Positions 1 through 7,197 of a stretch of DNA of 34,357 nucleotides are shown in pieces. The notes beneath the pieces were generated by a model. That model saw nothing but the letters and a program-made list of their open reading frames with translations. It was not told the origin of the DNA and did no database searches. The stretch spans positions 1 through 34,357 of the forward strand of contig JAMPHW010000004.1 of the NCBI GenBank assembly GCA_023663235.1, read 5' to 3'. Numbering within the stretch: the first letter of the stretch is position 1; each line of letters opens with the position of its first letter. The DNA comes from Ruminococcus sp. (lineage in GTDB: Bacteria; Bacillota_I; Bacilli_A; RF39; UBA660). The position numbers and the translations under genes are program-made.

Positions 1-25
1 AAAATAAGCAAACCATGGTTATTTT
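1..25. repeat. 25-bp site at left edge, CCATGG core
   Basis: Bases 1-12 (AAAATAAGCAAA) and 19-25 (TTATTTT) match the last 25 bases of the window exactly. Only the 6-bp core differs, CCATGG here and TCGCGA at 34333-34357, and both cores are palindromes. The outer AAAATAA/TTATTTT arms are inverted. The layout (flanking arms around a variable 6-bp core) resembles a site-specific recombination or protein-binding site, but function is inference. The repeat may continue beyond the window. Confidence 0.5.
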
Positions 26-149
26 AGAAATTTCTAGCTTATATATTTATTATAAACTTCACTATAATAAAAGTCAAGAAAAATTCTCTTATTTTGCCCT
101 TTAATTAATTAAATTAATTTATCATGAGAAAATATAGTAGGTGAAAACA

Positions 150-605
150 ATGATATATAGTGATAGGTTAATAGAACTTAGAGATAAAAATAACTTAAAG
201 CAAAATGAGATTGCTGATATATTAGGAATTGATAGGTCTGTCTATGGTAAATATGAGAGGGAATATGTTATTATTCCTATAAAATATTTAAATCTTCTAT
301 CAGAATATTATCATGTTTCGTTAGATTATATATTCTCATTTACTAATATTGAAAATTATTCTTATGTTAGTGATACTATAGATAAAACTAAAGCAGGTAT
401 AAGGCTAAAAGAGTTTCGGAAAGAACAAAAAATGACACAAAAGAAATTAGCTGAAGTGTTAAACACAGCTCATCAGGTCATTTCTAAATATGAAAAAGGT
501 ATTAATCTAATCGCTACACCTTTCTTATACACTATCTGTAGTAAATATCATATCTCTGCTGATTATCTTTTAGGTAAAATTGATAGTCCTAAGTACTTAA
601 AATAA
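150..605 (+). CDS. Tandem double HTH (XRE/Cro-CI) transcriptional regulator
   Basis: A 151-aa protein made of two successive XRE-type helix-turn-helix units, roughly residues 4-60 and 82-140. Each has the pattern 'LR..N.L.Q.E.A..L......Y..YE' followed by an 'L..Y..S.DY..' tail typical of small phage- or plasmid-like repressors. No ligand or enzymatic domain is present. A GTG at 141 is in frame, but AGTAGGTG sits about 7 bases before the ATG at 150, so the GTG falls inside the Shine-Dalgarno and 150 is the better start. It is encoded opposite to its neighbours, next to an uncoded region rich in repeats. It probably binds DNA as a dimer; its targets cannot be read from the sequence. Confidence 0.85.
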   Translation: MIYSDRLIELRDKNNLKQNEIADILGIDRSVYGKYEREYVIIPIKYLNLLSEYYHVSLDYIFSFTNIENYSYVSDTIDKTKAGIRLKEFRKEQKMTQKKLAEVLNTAHQVISKYEKGINLIATPFLYTICSKYHISADYLLGKIDSPKYLK

Positions 606-607
606 TA

Positions 608-1074
608 TTGTTTATATATTTAAAATATGTTAAAATTAAGTTGTAGAGTTATTAGGGAACTAATATCTACTAATGGTTTTTAGTGACATTAACGTCTACT
701 TTGTTATTTGTTATAACAATAATAGTCGTCGATGTCTTTTTTATTTGTCTACTTTTGGGTAGTAAACGCTTAAAAAGGTTTCGAATTACTTCTAAACTCA
801 CTTTAATCACCTACTCTCTATCCAAAACCCCCTGAATTTTGTAGAGATTTTTTAGAATAGTTAAAAGGAAAATTAAAGCAGACATCGGTCCTTAATAACT
901 CTAAGTTCAATCTAACATATATATTTTTAGGTGTCAAAATACAGATTTTGATAAATCTGCTAAGCAGAAATAGTAAAATTGGCTAAGCAGATTTTGGTAT
1001 TTCTGTATACCAATTATATAAAATCTGTAATTTTAAAAAAATGTTAATAATTTACGGTTTATTAACACTTTATA
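608..1074. other. Intergenic region with repeats and hairpins, no large gene
   Basis: About 470 bases without a long ORF. It holds a perfect 12-bp palindrome (TTGTTATAACAA, 708-719), an odd palindrome TCTGCT-A-AGCAGA at 956-968, a second GCTAAGCAGA copy at 982-991, and a GGTAT/ATACC hairpin at about 996-1011. A TTGTTT/TAAAAT promoter-like pair near 608-637 could drive a plus-strand transcript. A 43-aa minus-strand ORF at 670-801 is listed separately. No known RNA family was recognised. Confidence 0.4.
670..801 (-). CDS. Candidate small protein, 43 aa, unknown
   Basis: A short minus-strand ORF starts with GTG at 801 and stops with TAG at 670. It is preceded by AGGTG six bases before the GTG, the same arrangement used by dnaX in this window. 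The peptide begins MSLEVIRNLFKRLLPK, a basic amphipathic start, and ends in a T/N/V-rich tail. I recognise no family. It contains relatively G+C-rich codons (CCC, TCG, ACG) compared with the surroundings, so it could equally be a chance ORF or a decayed fragment. Confidence 0.3.
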   Translation of the reverse strand: MSLEVIRNLFKRLLPKSRQIKKTSTTIIVITNNKVDVNVTKNH

Positions 1075-1104
1075 TAAAAAAACATCAACAATTAAGTTAA
1101 TGTT
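1075..1104 (-). terminator. Rho-independent terminator of rpmE
   Basis: Read on the minus strand, AACATTAAC and GTTGATGTT form a stem with one mismatch around a 6-base loop, followed by a run of T. The 5' arm overlaps the rpmE stop codon. Confidence 0.75.
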
Positions 1105-1312
1105 ATTTTTCTTGATTTAAATTATATTTACGATTGAATTTCTCAATGTTTCCAGTTTTCTTAACTTTACCTTGAGCACCTGTATAAAATGGGTGGCATT
1201 CACTACAAACTTCTACTTGAATATTTTCTTTAGTAGATTTAGTTGTAAATGTAGCTCCACAAGCACATGTTACAGTTGTATCTTTCATTTCTGGGTGTAA
1301 ATTTTTTTTCAT
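1103..1312 (-). CDS. rpmE: 50S ribosomal protein L31, zinc-binding type
   Basis: A 69-aa ribosomal protein L31 of the large subunit. The start MKKNLHPEM, the centre and the 'HPFYTG' block are typical of the family. Four cysteines in the zinc-binding pattern are present (C16, C18, C36, C39), so this is the zinc-containing C+ form and not the zinc-independent paralogue used under zinc starvation. Length is normal. A GGGAGGG ribosome binding site lies about six bases before the ATG. It appears to be monocistronic, with its own promoter at about 1368-1395 and a terminator overlapping the stop codon. Confidence 0.95.
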   Translation of the reverse strand: MKKNLHPEMKDTTVTCACGATFTTKSTKENIQVEVCSECHPFYTGAQGKVKKTGNIEKFNRKYNLNQEK

Positions 1313-1367
1313 ATTATCCCTCCCGCCATATCAAATTTTTTGACATAGTAATTTGTTTGTCTTAAGT

Positions 1368-1395
1368 ATTATATCATAAATATTAAACTTTACAA
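1368..1395 (-). promoter_or_regulatory. SigA-type promoter of rpmE
   Basis: On the minus strand, TTGTAA (1390-1395) is followed after 16 bases by a perfect TATAAT (1368-1373), about 55 bases before the rpmE start codon. Confidence 0.55.
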
Positions 1396-1402
1396 GTAAT
1401 TT

Positions 1403-2071
1403 TTATAGAAGTTCTTTAATTTTCTCATATATAGCCTTGTGTCCTTCATAATTGATATAGTATTTATTATCATTAAAATAATATTTAGGATTTTGTAAGA
1501 TATTATTAATATCTAAAAAGATAAAGTTATTTGATAAAGTTATATCCCTTATAATAGCGTTTATTTTACTTGTTGTTAGAGCATCATGATTAGGAGTTTC
1601 ATATATTCCTAAAACGATGACTTTATTACTGTTTAAAACTTTAATTAAACTTAGTAATTCTGTAAAGTCATTTTTAAATTCTTCCTTTATTTTATTAGTT
1701 ATCTTAACATTTGATAGTTCATCTATACCAATTGAGATAGTTAAAATATCTGCTTCATTAATGGCGCGTTGAATTTCGATAGTATTATTGATAGTTATAC
1801 TTTTATTTTCTTTTATTTCATAGATTAGTTCTTTAATAGTTTTATTTTCGCTAGCAAAGTAGGGGATATATGTTTTTAGTTTATGATTATCTTTTAAATT
1901 ATTTTGTAAATAATCATTAAAACTATAGCCTTCAATATTGTAAGGTGTCATGCCTAAAGACAGGCCATCTCCTAATGAGACAAGAGTTAACTCATCACTT
2001 TTTGTATAAAAATAAATAATAAACGATAAAATAGTACTTATTAAACACAGTAATATTAACTTCTTTTTCAA
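1403..2071 (-). CDS. SGNH/GDSL-hydrolase-fold protein with lost catalytic residues
   Basis: A 222-aa protein with an N-terminal membrane anchor or signal segment (residues about 4-22) and an extracellular SGNH-like domain. The blocks of the fold can be traced: 'LVSLGDGLSLG' at 31-40, a second block near 72-84, 'ILTISIGIDEL' at 109-119, and a final 'YINYEGHKAI' at 205-214. All four residues that name the family look replaced: Ser to Gly35 or 36 depending on alignment, Gly to Glu75, Asn to Asp117, and His to Tyr205. It is therefore probably a binding or structural pseudoenzyme. The start is TTG at 2071 with a GGGGG Shine-Dalgarno seven bases upstream. It lies 31 bases after murA on the same strand, so co-expression and a wall- or surface-related role are plausible. 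Confidence 0.6.
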   Translation of the reverse strand: MKKKLILLCLISTILSFIIYFYTKSDELTLVSLGDGLSLGMTPYNIEGYSFNDYLQNNLKDNHKLKTYIPYFASENKTIKELIYEIKENKSITINNTIEIQRAINEADILTISIGIDELSNVKITNKIKEEFKNDFTELLSLIKVLNSNKVIVLGIYETPNHDALTTSKINAIIRDITLSNNFIFLDINNILQNPKYYFNDNKYYINYEGHKAIYEKIKELL

Positions 2072-2102
2072 GGCTTTTCCCCCTAAAAGTAAACATATTA
2101 TA

Positions 2103-3356
2103 TTATATTTCTTTTAGTTCAATTTTAGCACCTACATTAGTTAGTTTTTCGACAATATTTTCATATCCTCTTAAAATGTGTTCAGCATCAGTTATAGTTG
2201 TAGTACCTTTTGCAATTAAGCCAGCGATAACTAGGGATGCTCCACCACGAAGGTCAGTTGCTATCACTTCACAACCTGTTAAGTTCGTTGGCCCTTCAAT
2301 TAAAGCAGTCATACCAGTTACTTTGATATTTGCTCCCATTTTATTTAAAGAAGGAACATGTCCCATACGGTTTTCCCATATTGTTTCTTCAAACAAGGAT
2401 GTACCTTGGCATTGAGTTAAAAGAACACTCATAGGTTGCCCTATATCTGTAGGAAAGCCTGGATATACTAAAGTTTTAATATTTATGGGTTTTAAATTAT
2501 CATTTTTACTAATTGTAATATTATCGTTATTAATTGTTAATTTAACTCCTATAGATTCTAATTTAGCAGTTAAAGCTTCTAAGTGACTTGGAATTATATT
2601 ATTAATTGTAAGATTGTCGCCAGAGAGAGCTCCCATAATAAGATAAGTTCCAGCTTCAATACGATCAGGTATGACAGATATTTCAGCACCTGTCAATTCT
2701 TTTACGCCATTTATAGTTATAGTATTTGTACCAGCGCCTTTAATACTTGCTCCCATATTTATTAAGAACTCAGCAATATTAACTATTTCTATTTCTTTAG
2801 CAGCATTATGAATAACGGTTGTGCCTTCGGCTAAAACGCTTGCTAACATAATATTAATAGTAGCGCCTACACTTTCGAATCTTAAATAAATATCAGTACC
2901 TACTAATTTATCAGCATCTAATATATATTTATCGCCTTCTATAGTTACTTTAGCACCTAGAGCTTTAAAGCCTTCAATATGCATATCGATAGGTCTTGAA
3001 CCAATATTACAACCACCAGGAATATATATTTCGACATGTTTCTCTCTCCCTAAAAGAGCTCCCATAAAGTAATAGGAAGCACGTAGTCGTTTAGCATGAT
3101 AAGCATCGATTAATTTATTATTTAAACTAGTTGTATCTATTTTAAGTTCATCATTATTTAACACAGTATCACAATTTATAATATTTAGAATATCTATTAA
3201 AGCATCACGGTCAGAAATGTTAGGTACATTTTTAATAATTGATTTGCCTTTAGCTAAAATAGAAGCTGGAATTAATGCGACAGCACTATTTTTAGCGCCA
3301 CCAATTTCAATTTTTCCTGTTAGAGGAAATCCTCCAGTTATTAACATTTGTTTCAT
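2103..3356 (-). CDS. murA: UDP-N-acetylglucosamine 1-carboxyvinyltransferase (MurA)
   Basis: A cytoplasmic enzyme that transfers enolpyruvate from PEP to UDP-GlcNAc, the first committed step of peptidoglycan synthesis. With the start at 3356 the protein is 417 aa, and the family's key residues fall almost exactly on the E. coli numbering: K22, N23 and the fosfomycin-target cysteine C116 in 'GGCNIGSRPIDMHI'. The upstream in-frame codons at 3365 and 3362 are less likely because AAGGG is best spaced from the ATG at 3356. Because the cysteine is kept, the natural fosfomycin-resistance replacement (Cys to Asp) is absent. It has its own promoter with a palindrome at the transcription start, and the SGNH-like gene follows. 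Confidence 0.95.
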   Translation of the reverse strand: MKQMLITGGFPLTGKIEIGGAKNSAVALIPASILAKGKSIIKNVPNISDRDALIDILNIINCDTVLNNDELKIDTTSLNNKLIDAYHAKRLRASYYFMGALLGREKHVEIYIPGGCNIGSRPIDMHIEGFKALGAKVTIEGDKYILDADKLVGTDIYLRFESVGATINIMLASVLAEGTTVIHNAAKEIEIVNIAEFLINMGASIKGAGTNTITINGVKELTGAEISVIPDRIEAGTYLIMGALSGDNLTINNIIPSHLEALTAKLESIGVKLTINNDNITISKNDNLKPINIKTLVYPGFPTDIGQPMSVLLTQCQGTSLFEETIWENRMGHVPSLNKMGANIKVTGMTALIEGPTNLTGCEVIATDLRGGASLVIAGLIAKGTTTITDAEHILRGYENIVEKLTNVGAKIELKEI

Positions 3357-3438
3357 TAACATCACACCCTTACTTTTTAAATAGTTTAGAACACTAGGTA
3401 CTTACACTATTTTTTATGATTGTTATTTTTTTTGGTGC

Positions 3439-3461
3439 TAGTATTTTAAGTTAAAATACTA
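3439..3461. promoter_or_regulatory. 23-bp palindrome at the murA transcription start
   Basis: Two perfect 11-base arms (TAGTATTTTAA and its complement) surround one central G. On the minus strand the palindrome begins about six bases after the -10 of the murA promoter, covering roughly +1 to +22. No T-run follows, so an operator or a 5' stem in the mRNA fits better than a terminator. Confidence 0.5.
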
Positions 3462-3466
3462 AGTAT

Positions 3467-3496
3467 AATATATCTTATATAAATGTTATTTGTCAA
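3467..3496 (-). promoter_or_regulatory. SigA-type promoter of murA
   Basis: On the minus strand a perfect TTGACA (3491-3496) is followed after 18 bases by TATATT (3467-3472). It lies about 110 bases before the murA start and is divergent from spoIIR. Confidence 0.6.
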
Positions 3497-3558
3497 TATT
3501 TTTATTTTTTTTGAATAAAATAAAGGTAAATTATCTTAATATAATTAAGGTGATTAAA

Positions 3559-4059
3559 ATGAAAAAAGTAATTATTATATTATTTATTATAAGTTTAATA
3601 TCAATTTTTAAAGGTAATAAAGATATTGTTATCCCTAATGATGCGATTAGATTTAGGGTAATTGCAAACAGTAATAGTTTAAATGATCAACAAGAAAAAA
3701 TGATTATAAAAGAAAAAGTAGAAAAAGATGTTTATGAAATAATTAGTAAAGCAGATAAAAAAGAAGATGTAAGAAGTTTAATTGAAGATAATATGGATAA
3801 TATTAAAAAGGTGATGGATAGCTATAAAGTGCCTTATAATATTAATTATGGATATAATTATTTTCCAACTAAAAATTATAAAGGTATAATGTATAAAGCT
3901 GGTAATTATGAATCTTTAGTTATAACTTTAGGCGAAGGGTTAGGGGAAAATTTCTGGTGTGTATTATTTCCGCCGCTTTGTTTACTTGAAAGCGATAAAG
4001 AAGATGTTGGTGAGATTGAATATAAATCTTATGTAAAGGAAATGCTAGATAAGTTCTAA
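3559..4059 (+). CDS. spoIIR: Stage II sporulation protein R
   Basis: A 166-aa exported signalling protein. In Bacillus, SpoIIR is made in the forespore and triggers SpoIIGA to process pro-SigE in the mother cell. Recognised by 'DAIRFRVIANSNS.NDQ' near residues 28-44 and the C-terminal 'LGEGLGENFWCVLFPPLC'. An N-terminal hydrophobic segment (residues 4-17) serves as signal or anchor. Sequence upstream in frame could extend the ORF to 3490, but AAGGTG seven bases before the ATG at 3559 and the immediate signal segment mark the real start. It is divergent from murA and lies 39 bases before the MntP-like gene. Confidence 0.92.
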   Translation: MKKVIIILFIISLISIFKGNKDIVIPNDAIRFRVIANSNSLNDQQEKMIIKEKVEKDVYEIISKADKKEDVRSLIEDNMDNIKKVMDSYKVPYNINYGYNYFPTKNYKGIMYKAGNYESLVITLGEGLGENFWCVLFPPLCLLESDKEDVGEIEYKSYVKEMLDKF

Positions 4060-4098
4060 TAAAGATATCTTCTAAATAAGATTATTTAGGAGGTAATT

Positions 4099-4626
4099 AT
4101 GCTTTCTAGTGTTATTTTAATAGGTATTGCTTTATCTATGGATACTTTTTCTTTATCTCTAGGGATTGGAATTTTTAAAAGAGATAGAAAAATTGCTTTT
4201 AAGCTTGCTATGGTAGTTGGTTGTATGCATTTTATTATGCCTTTTTTAGGTATGTTATTAGGAAACAGTTTAATAAAGCTTTTAGAAATTAACATCGATA
4301 TATTATTAGGTTTTATTTTAATAATAATTGCGATACAAATGCTTATAGATTTAGTTAAAAAGGAGGAAAACAAGTTTAATTTATCTAATATTGGGATATT
4401 TTTATTTGCTTTAGGAGTGAGTCTAGACAGTTTTTCAGTAGGACTTGGGATAAAAGCTATAACAGACAATATATATTTAGCGATGGGAATATTTGCACTA
4501 TGTAGTTTTACTTTTACATATATAGGTATAGTTATTGGAGAATATGCAAATAAAATTATGGGAACTTATGCGAATATAATAGGTATCATTATTCTATTTG
4601 TATTAGGATTAGTGCATATTATTTAG
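4099..4626 (+). CDS. MntP-family (DUF204) membrane transporter
   Basis: A 175-aa integral membrane protein with about six hydrophobic segments arranged as two homologous halves. Each half begins with the family's conserved acidic helix: 'ALSMDTFSLSLG' near residues 11-22 and 'GVSLDSFSVGLG' near 106-117. The aspartates belong to the ion path. Characterised members export Mn2+ (MntP); the same family contains the Bacillus sporulation protein YtaF, and the spoIIR neighbour makes that alternative worth keeping. The length is close to E. coli MntP. TAGGAGG sits about five bases before the start. Its 3' end overlaps the end of the convergent ABC transporter gene by 4 bases with no terminator between them. 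Confidence 0.8.
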   Translation: MLSSVILIGIALSMDTFSLSLGIGIFKRDRKIAFKLAMVVGCMHFIMPFLGMLLGNSLIKLLEINIDILLGFILIIIAIQMLIDLVKKEENKFNLSNIGIFLFALGVSLDSFSVGLGIKAITDNIYLAMGIFALCSFTFTYIGIVIGEYANKIMGTYANIIGIIILFVLGLVHII

Positions 4627-6341
4627 TTACCATTTTTATATAAATCTTGATATTCTGGGCATGATTTTAATAATTCTTTATGAGTGCCTGATGCAATAAT
4701 TTTTTTATCTTTAAGAAAGTATATTTTATCATTATTGATTATAGTTGACAAGCGATGGGCGACCGTTATCATGGTATATTTTCCTTGCATTTTACTTAAA
4801 GCTAAACTAATTTTTTGTTCTGTTTCATTATCTAAACTGCTTGTTGCTTCATCAAAAAGGATAATAGGTGTATTACGCAAAATTACTCTAGCTATAGCCA
4901 GTCTTTGTTTTTGACCACCACTTAAATTTTTACCATTTTCTTCAATAATTGTATCATATTTATTAGGCATTTTTAAAATATCATGATGAATTTGAGCGAT
5001 AGTGCAAGCTTTTATTATATCCTCATCAGTAATATTATCATTTACAATCTTTAAATTTTCCCTAATAGACATATGAAAAAGGTAGGGATGTTGTGTTACA
5101 ACAGAGATAGAATTTCGAAGAGAGCTTTCGCTTAAATCATTTAAATCAATATCATTTAAAGTTATATTGCCTTTATTCGGAAGATAAAGTTTGTTTATTA
5201 ATCTTAAAATGCTTGTTTTACCTGTTCCACTTTTACCAACAATTGCAACACTTTCTTTAGGTTTTATGTCTAAATTGATATTTGATAAAGTTTTATTTTT
5301 ATTGTTATAAGAAAAGGTTAAATTAGTTATATTACAAGAAACTTCTTTATTCTCAATTTTCTTTTTGCCATAAATTTCTGGGGAAGATTCTTGATAGCTT
5401 GTTATTTCCATAATTCGGTTAGCACATAGCTTAAATTTTTTGATATTATGAATAATAGATTCAGTATAATTTAATAAATTAAAAATATTATCTTCATAAT
5501 TTATAGCTATTAAAGCGATGGATATAGTAAGTTTGTCTTTTGATATAAGAAATATACAAAGTCCAACTATAAAGAAGCGAAAAATATTAATAGTACTATT
5601 ATATATAAATTGATAAAAACGTTCAACATTGTCTAATTTTATTAGAGATGTACTAAATTTCTTAATTTTTTTATTTATTAGTTTTAAAAATTTTTCTTTA
5701 ATATTAAGAACTTTTATTTCTTCAATGCCTCTAATCATTTCGATGTTAGTTGTCATTAAGTTTTCAACACTTTCTTTTTTTGCTTTTTCATATTTTATGC
5801 GATGATTTGTTTTAGCTTTTTTGATTAAGAAGAGAAGAATTAAGAAGTATAAATAAAAACAGAATATATATTTATTTAAAACAAAAACGGTTAACAAAGA
5901 TCCTATATTTATTAAAATATCTATGATATCATCAGTAATTCTAATAAAAAAGTCAGAGACATCAACAGTGTCATCAGTTAAGCGGTTAATGTAATAACCA
6001 CTACTTTTTTTATTTATAGAGGAAATTTCGGTATTCATGAATTTTGATGAAATATCAAGGTGGAGATTGCGATAGGTTTCAGTAATAAATTTGAGTGCAA
6101 AATTACTAATTAGAACTTTCAAAATATTAAAGAAGAAGTGGAGACCAAAAATAAAAAAGGAGATATAATATAAGTCTTTCCATGAACCACTTGTAAGATT
6201 TAAAGTTAATTTAGACATATAAATTGGGATAGCAATCCAAACACCAACCATTAACAAACCTGTAATACAATAAAGAATTAAATCTTTTTTGGATTTCTTA
6301 GAATATCTTAAAAGCCATTTTAGATAATTTTCATTTTTCAT
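4623..6341 (-). CDS. ABC exporter half-transporter (permease fused to ATPase)
   Basis: About 572 aa. An N-terminal six-helix transmembrane domain (residues about 20-310) is fused to a nucleotide-binding domain. The ATPase has a complete set of motifs: Walker A 'GKSGTGKTS' near residue 370, Q-loop 'VTQHPYLF', signature 'LSGGQKQRLAIAR' near 475, Walker B 'IILFDEATSSLD' near 495 and the H-loop 'AHRLST'. It should therefore be active, as a homodimer or with an unseen partner. The substrate cannot be predicted. Of the in-frame starts, ATG at 6341 follows GGTGATGT at a workable distance; 6347 and 6353 are alternatives. It stands alone on its strand. Confidence 0.85.
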   Translation of the reverse strand: MKNENYLKWLLRYSKKSKKDLILYCITGLLMVGVWIAIPIYMSKLTLNLTSGSWKDLYYISFFIFGLHFFFNILKVLISNFALKFITETYRNLHLDISSKFMNTEISSINKKSSGYYINRLTDDTVDVSDFFIRITDDIIDILINIGSLLTVFVLNKYIFCFYLYFLILLFLIKKAKTNHRIKYEKAKKESVENLMTTNIEMIRGIEEIKVLNIKEKFLKLINKKIKKFSTSLIKLDNVERFYQFIYNSTINIFRFFIVGLCIFLISKDKLTISIALIAINYEDNIFNLLNYTESIIHNIKKFKLCANRIMEITSYQESSPEIYGKKKIENKEVSCNITNLTFSYNNKNKTLSNINLDIKPKESVAIVGKSGTGKTSILRLINKLYLPNKGNITLNDIDLNDLSESSLRNSISVVTQHPYLFHMSIRENLKIVNDNITDEDIIKACTIAQIHHDILKMPNKYDTIIEENGKNLSGGQKQRLAIARVILRNTPIILFDEATSSLDNETEQKISLALSKMQGKYTMITVAHRLSTIINNDKIYFLKDKKIIASGTHKELLKSCPEYQDLYKNGN

Positions 6342-6429
6342 ATACATCACCATTATGATTATAGCTTAATATTCAATAAAAAATGTGACATTTTTGAGAC
6401 AAAAAAGGTAAGTCGTTAAACCCACAAAT

Positions 6430-6457
6430 TTGACATTTATATTTTTTTATGTATAAT
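6430..6457 (+). promoter_or_regulatory. SigA-type promoter of the 6485-7132 gene
   Basis: Perfect TTGACA (6430-6435) and perfect TATAAT (6452-6457) are separated by 16 bases, 28 bases before the start codon of the downstream gene. Confidence 0.65.
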
Positions 6458-6484
6458 AATTAAATATTTGAAGGGGAAATTTGT

Positions 6485-7132
6485 ATGACTGTTACTTTTG
6501 AAGAAGATAAAAAACGAGAATTTAATAAATTTAATAAAAAGAGTGTAAAACTTAGATATGGAGATTTAGAAAAAATTGAAGAGTTTGAGAAAGCTACTTT
6601 TTGTGATAGTCAAGGCAATATTTTGTTAGATGCCGAATTTTATTGCCCTCTAGATAAAGCTTATATTGTTTTAAACCGTGTACATTTTGGCGATTATTAT
6701 AGGGAGAATAAAAGGTTTGCACTAGAACAGCTTATTGGATATTTATTATGTTCATGTAATTTAAATTATTTTGCTTCGGTAATTTATATTGATATTTTAG
6801 GCTCTAATATAGATGAAGATACTGCTAAAGAAATTGGGTTTTTCCCTATTCTTGGTAATGACTGTTTCGCTATTTTAAATTGGAGTTTTGAAGATGCTAT
6901 AAATGCTCATACTATCATGGATGATATTAAAGAGGCTATTATTGGCGATTATTTAAAAATTAAAGTAAAAAAGGTAGCTTATATGGATGCTATGCGTACA
7001 CAGTTAACAAAGGCAAAAGATGATCTTCAGTTTTTTCTAGCAAATAAGCCTGATAATATAATGGTTGAAAGCAAAAAAATAGAAATTAAACATCTACAAC
7101 GTATATTACGTTCAGATGAAGGTAAAAAATAA
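6485..7132 (+). CDS. Uncharacterised protein, 215 aa, weakly GNAT-like
   Basis: A soluble protein with no signal or membrane segment. The middle part (residues about 45-135) has alternating strands and helices, with 'ASVIYIDILGSNIDEDTAKEIGFFPI' recalling the 'V...N..A..L.E.LGF' tail of GNAT acetyltransferases. The usual acetyl-CoA loop (Q/R-x-x-G-x-G/A) is not visible, so activity is doubtful. The C-terminal 70 residues look helical and charged. It has its own strong promoter (6430-6457), an AGGGG ribosome binding site and a bidirectional terminator shared with metG. No function is assigned. Confidence 0.65.
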   Translation: MTVTFEEDKKREFNKFNKKSVKLRYGDLEKIEEFEKATFCDSQGNILLDAEFYCPLDKAYIVLNRVHFGDYYRENKRFALEQLIGYLLCSCNLNYFASVIYIDILGSNIDEDTAKEIGFFPILGNDCFAILNWSFEDAINAHTIMDDIKEAIIGDYLKIKVKKVAYMDAMRTQLTKAKDDLQFFLANKPDNIMVESKKIEIKHLQRILRSDEGKK

Positions 7133-7153
7133 TATATATTAAAATTTTCATAT

Positions 7154-7197
7154 AAAAAATATTTCCCAAATTATTTCCTGGGAAATATTTTTATTTC
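7154..7197. terminator. Bidirectional terminator between the 6485 gene and metG
   Basis: Perfect 11-base arms AAATATTTCCC (7157-7167) and GGGAAATATTT (7180-7190) are flanked by an A-run on the left and a T-run on the right, so it can serve both convergent genes. Its right arm contains a Noc-type palindrome (7173-7186). Confidence 0.75.
7173..7186. promoter_or_regulatory. Candidate Noc-binding site 1 (CCTGGG form)
   Basis: ATTTCCTGGGAAAT differs at one central base from the Bacillus Noc consensus ATTTCCCGGGAAAT. It lies inside a terminator hairpin, so part of the match could come from the hairpin. Confidence 0.55.

Noticed and set aside
2176-2415. Plus-strand ORFs inside murA, mfd, gyrA, gyrB, dnaN and the exported-protein gene, and minus-strand ORF inside the MntP-like gene
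   Set aside because: They lie wholly antisense to well-recognised genes, lack ribosome binding sites and resemble no family; they are shadows of the coding strand.
2143-3032. TTCGACA (0A-box core) copies within murA and again within spo0A near 32097
   Set aside because: Each spells Val-Glu codons in conserved coding sequence, single and far from promoters, so they are probably coincidental.
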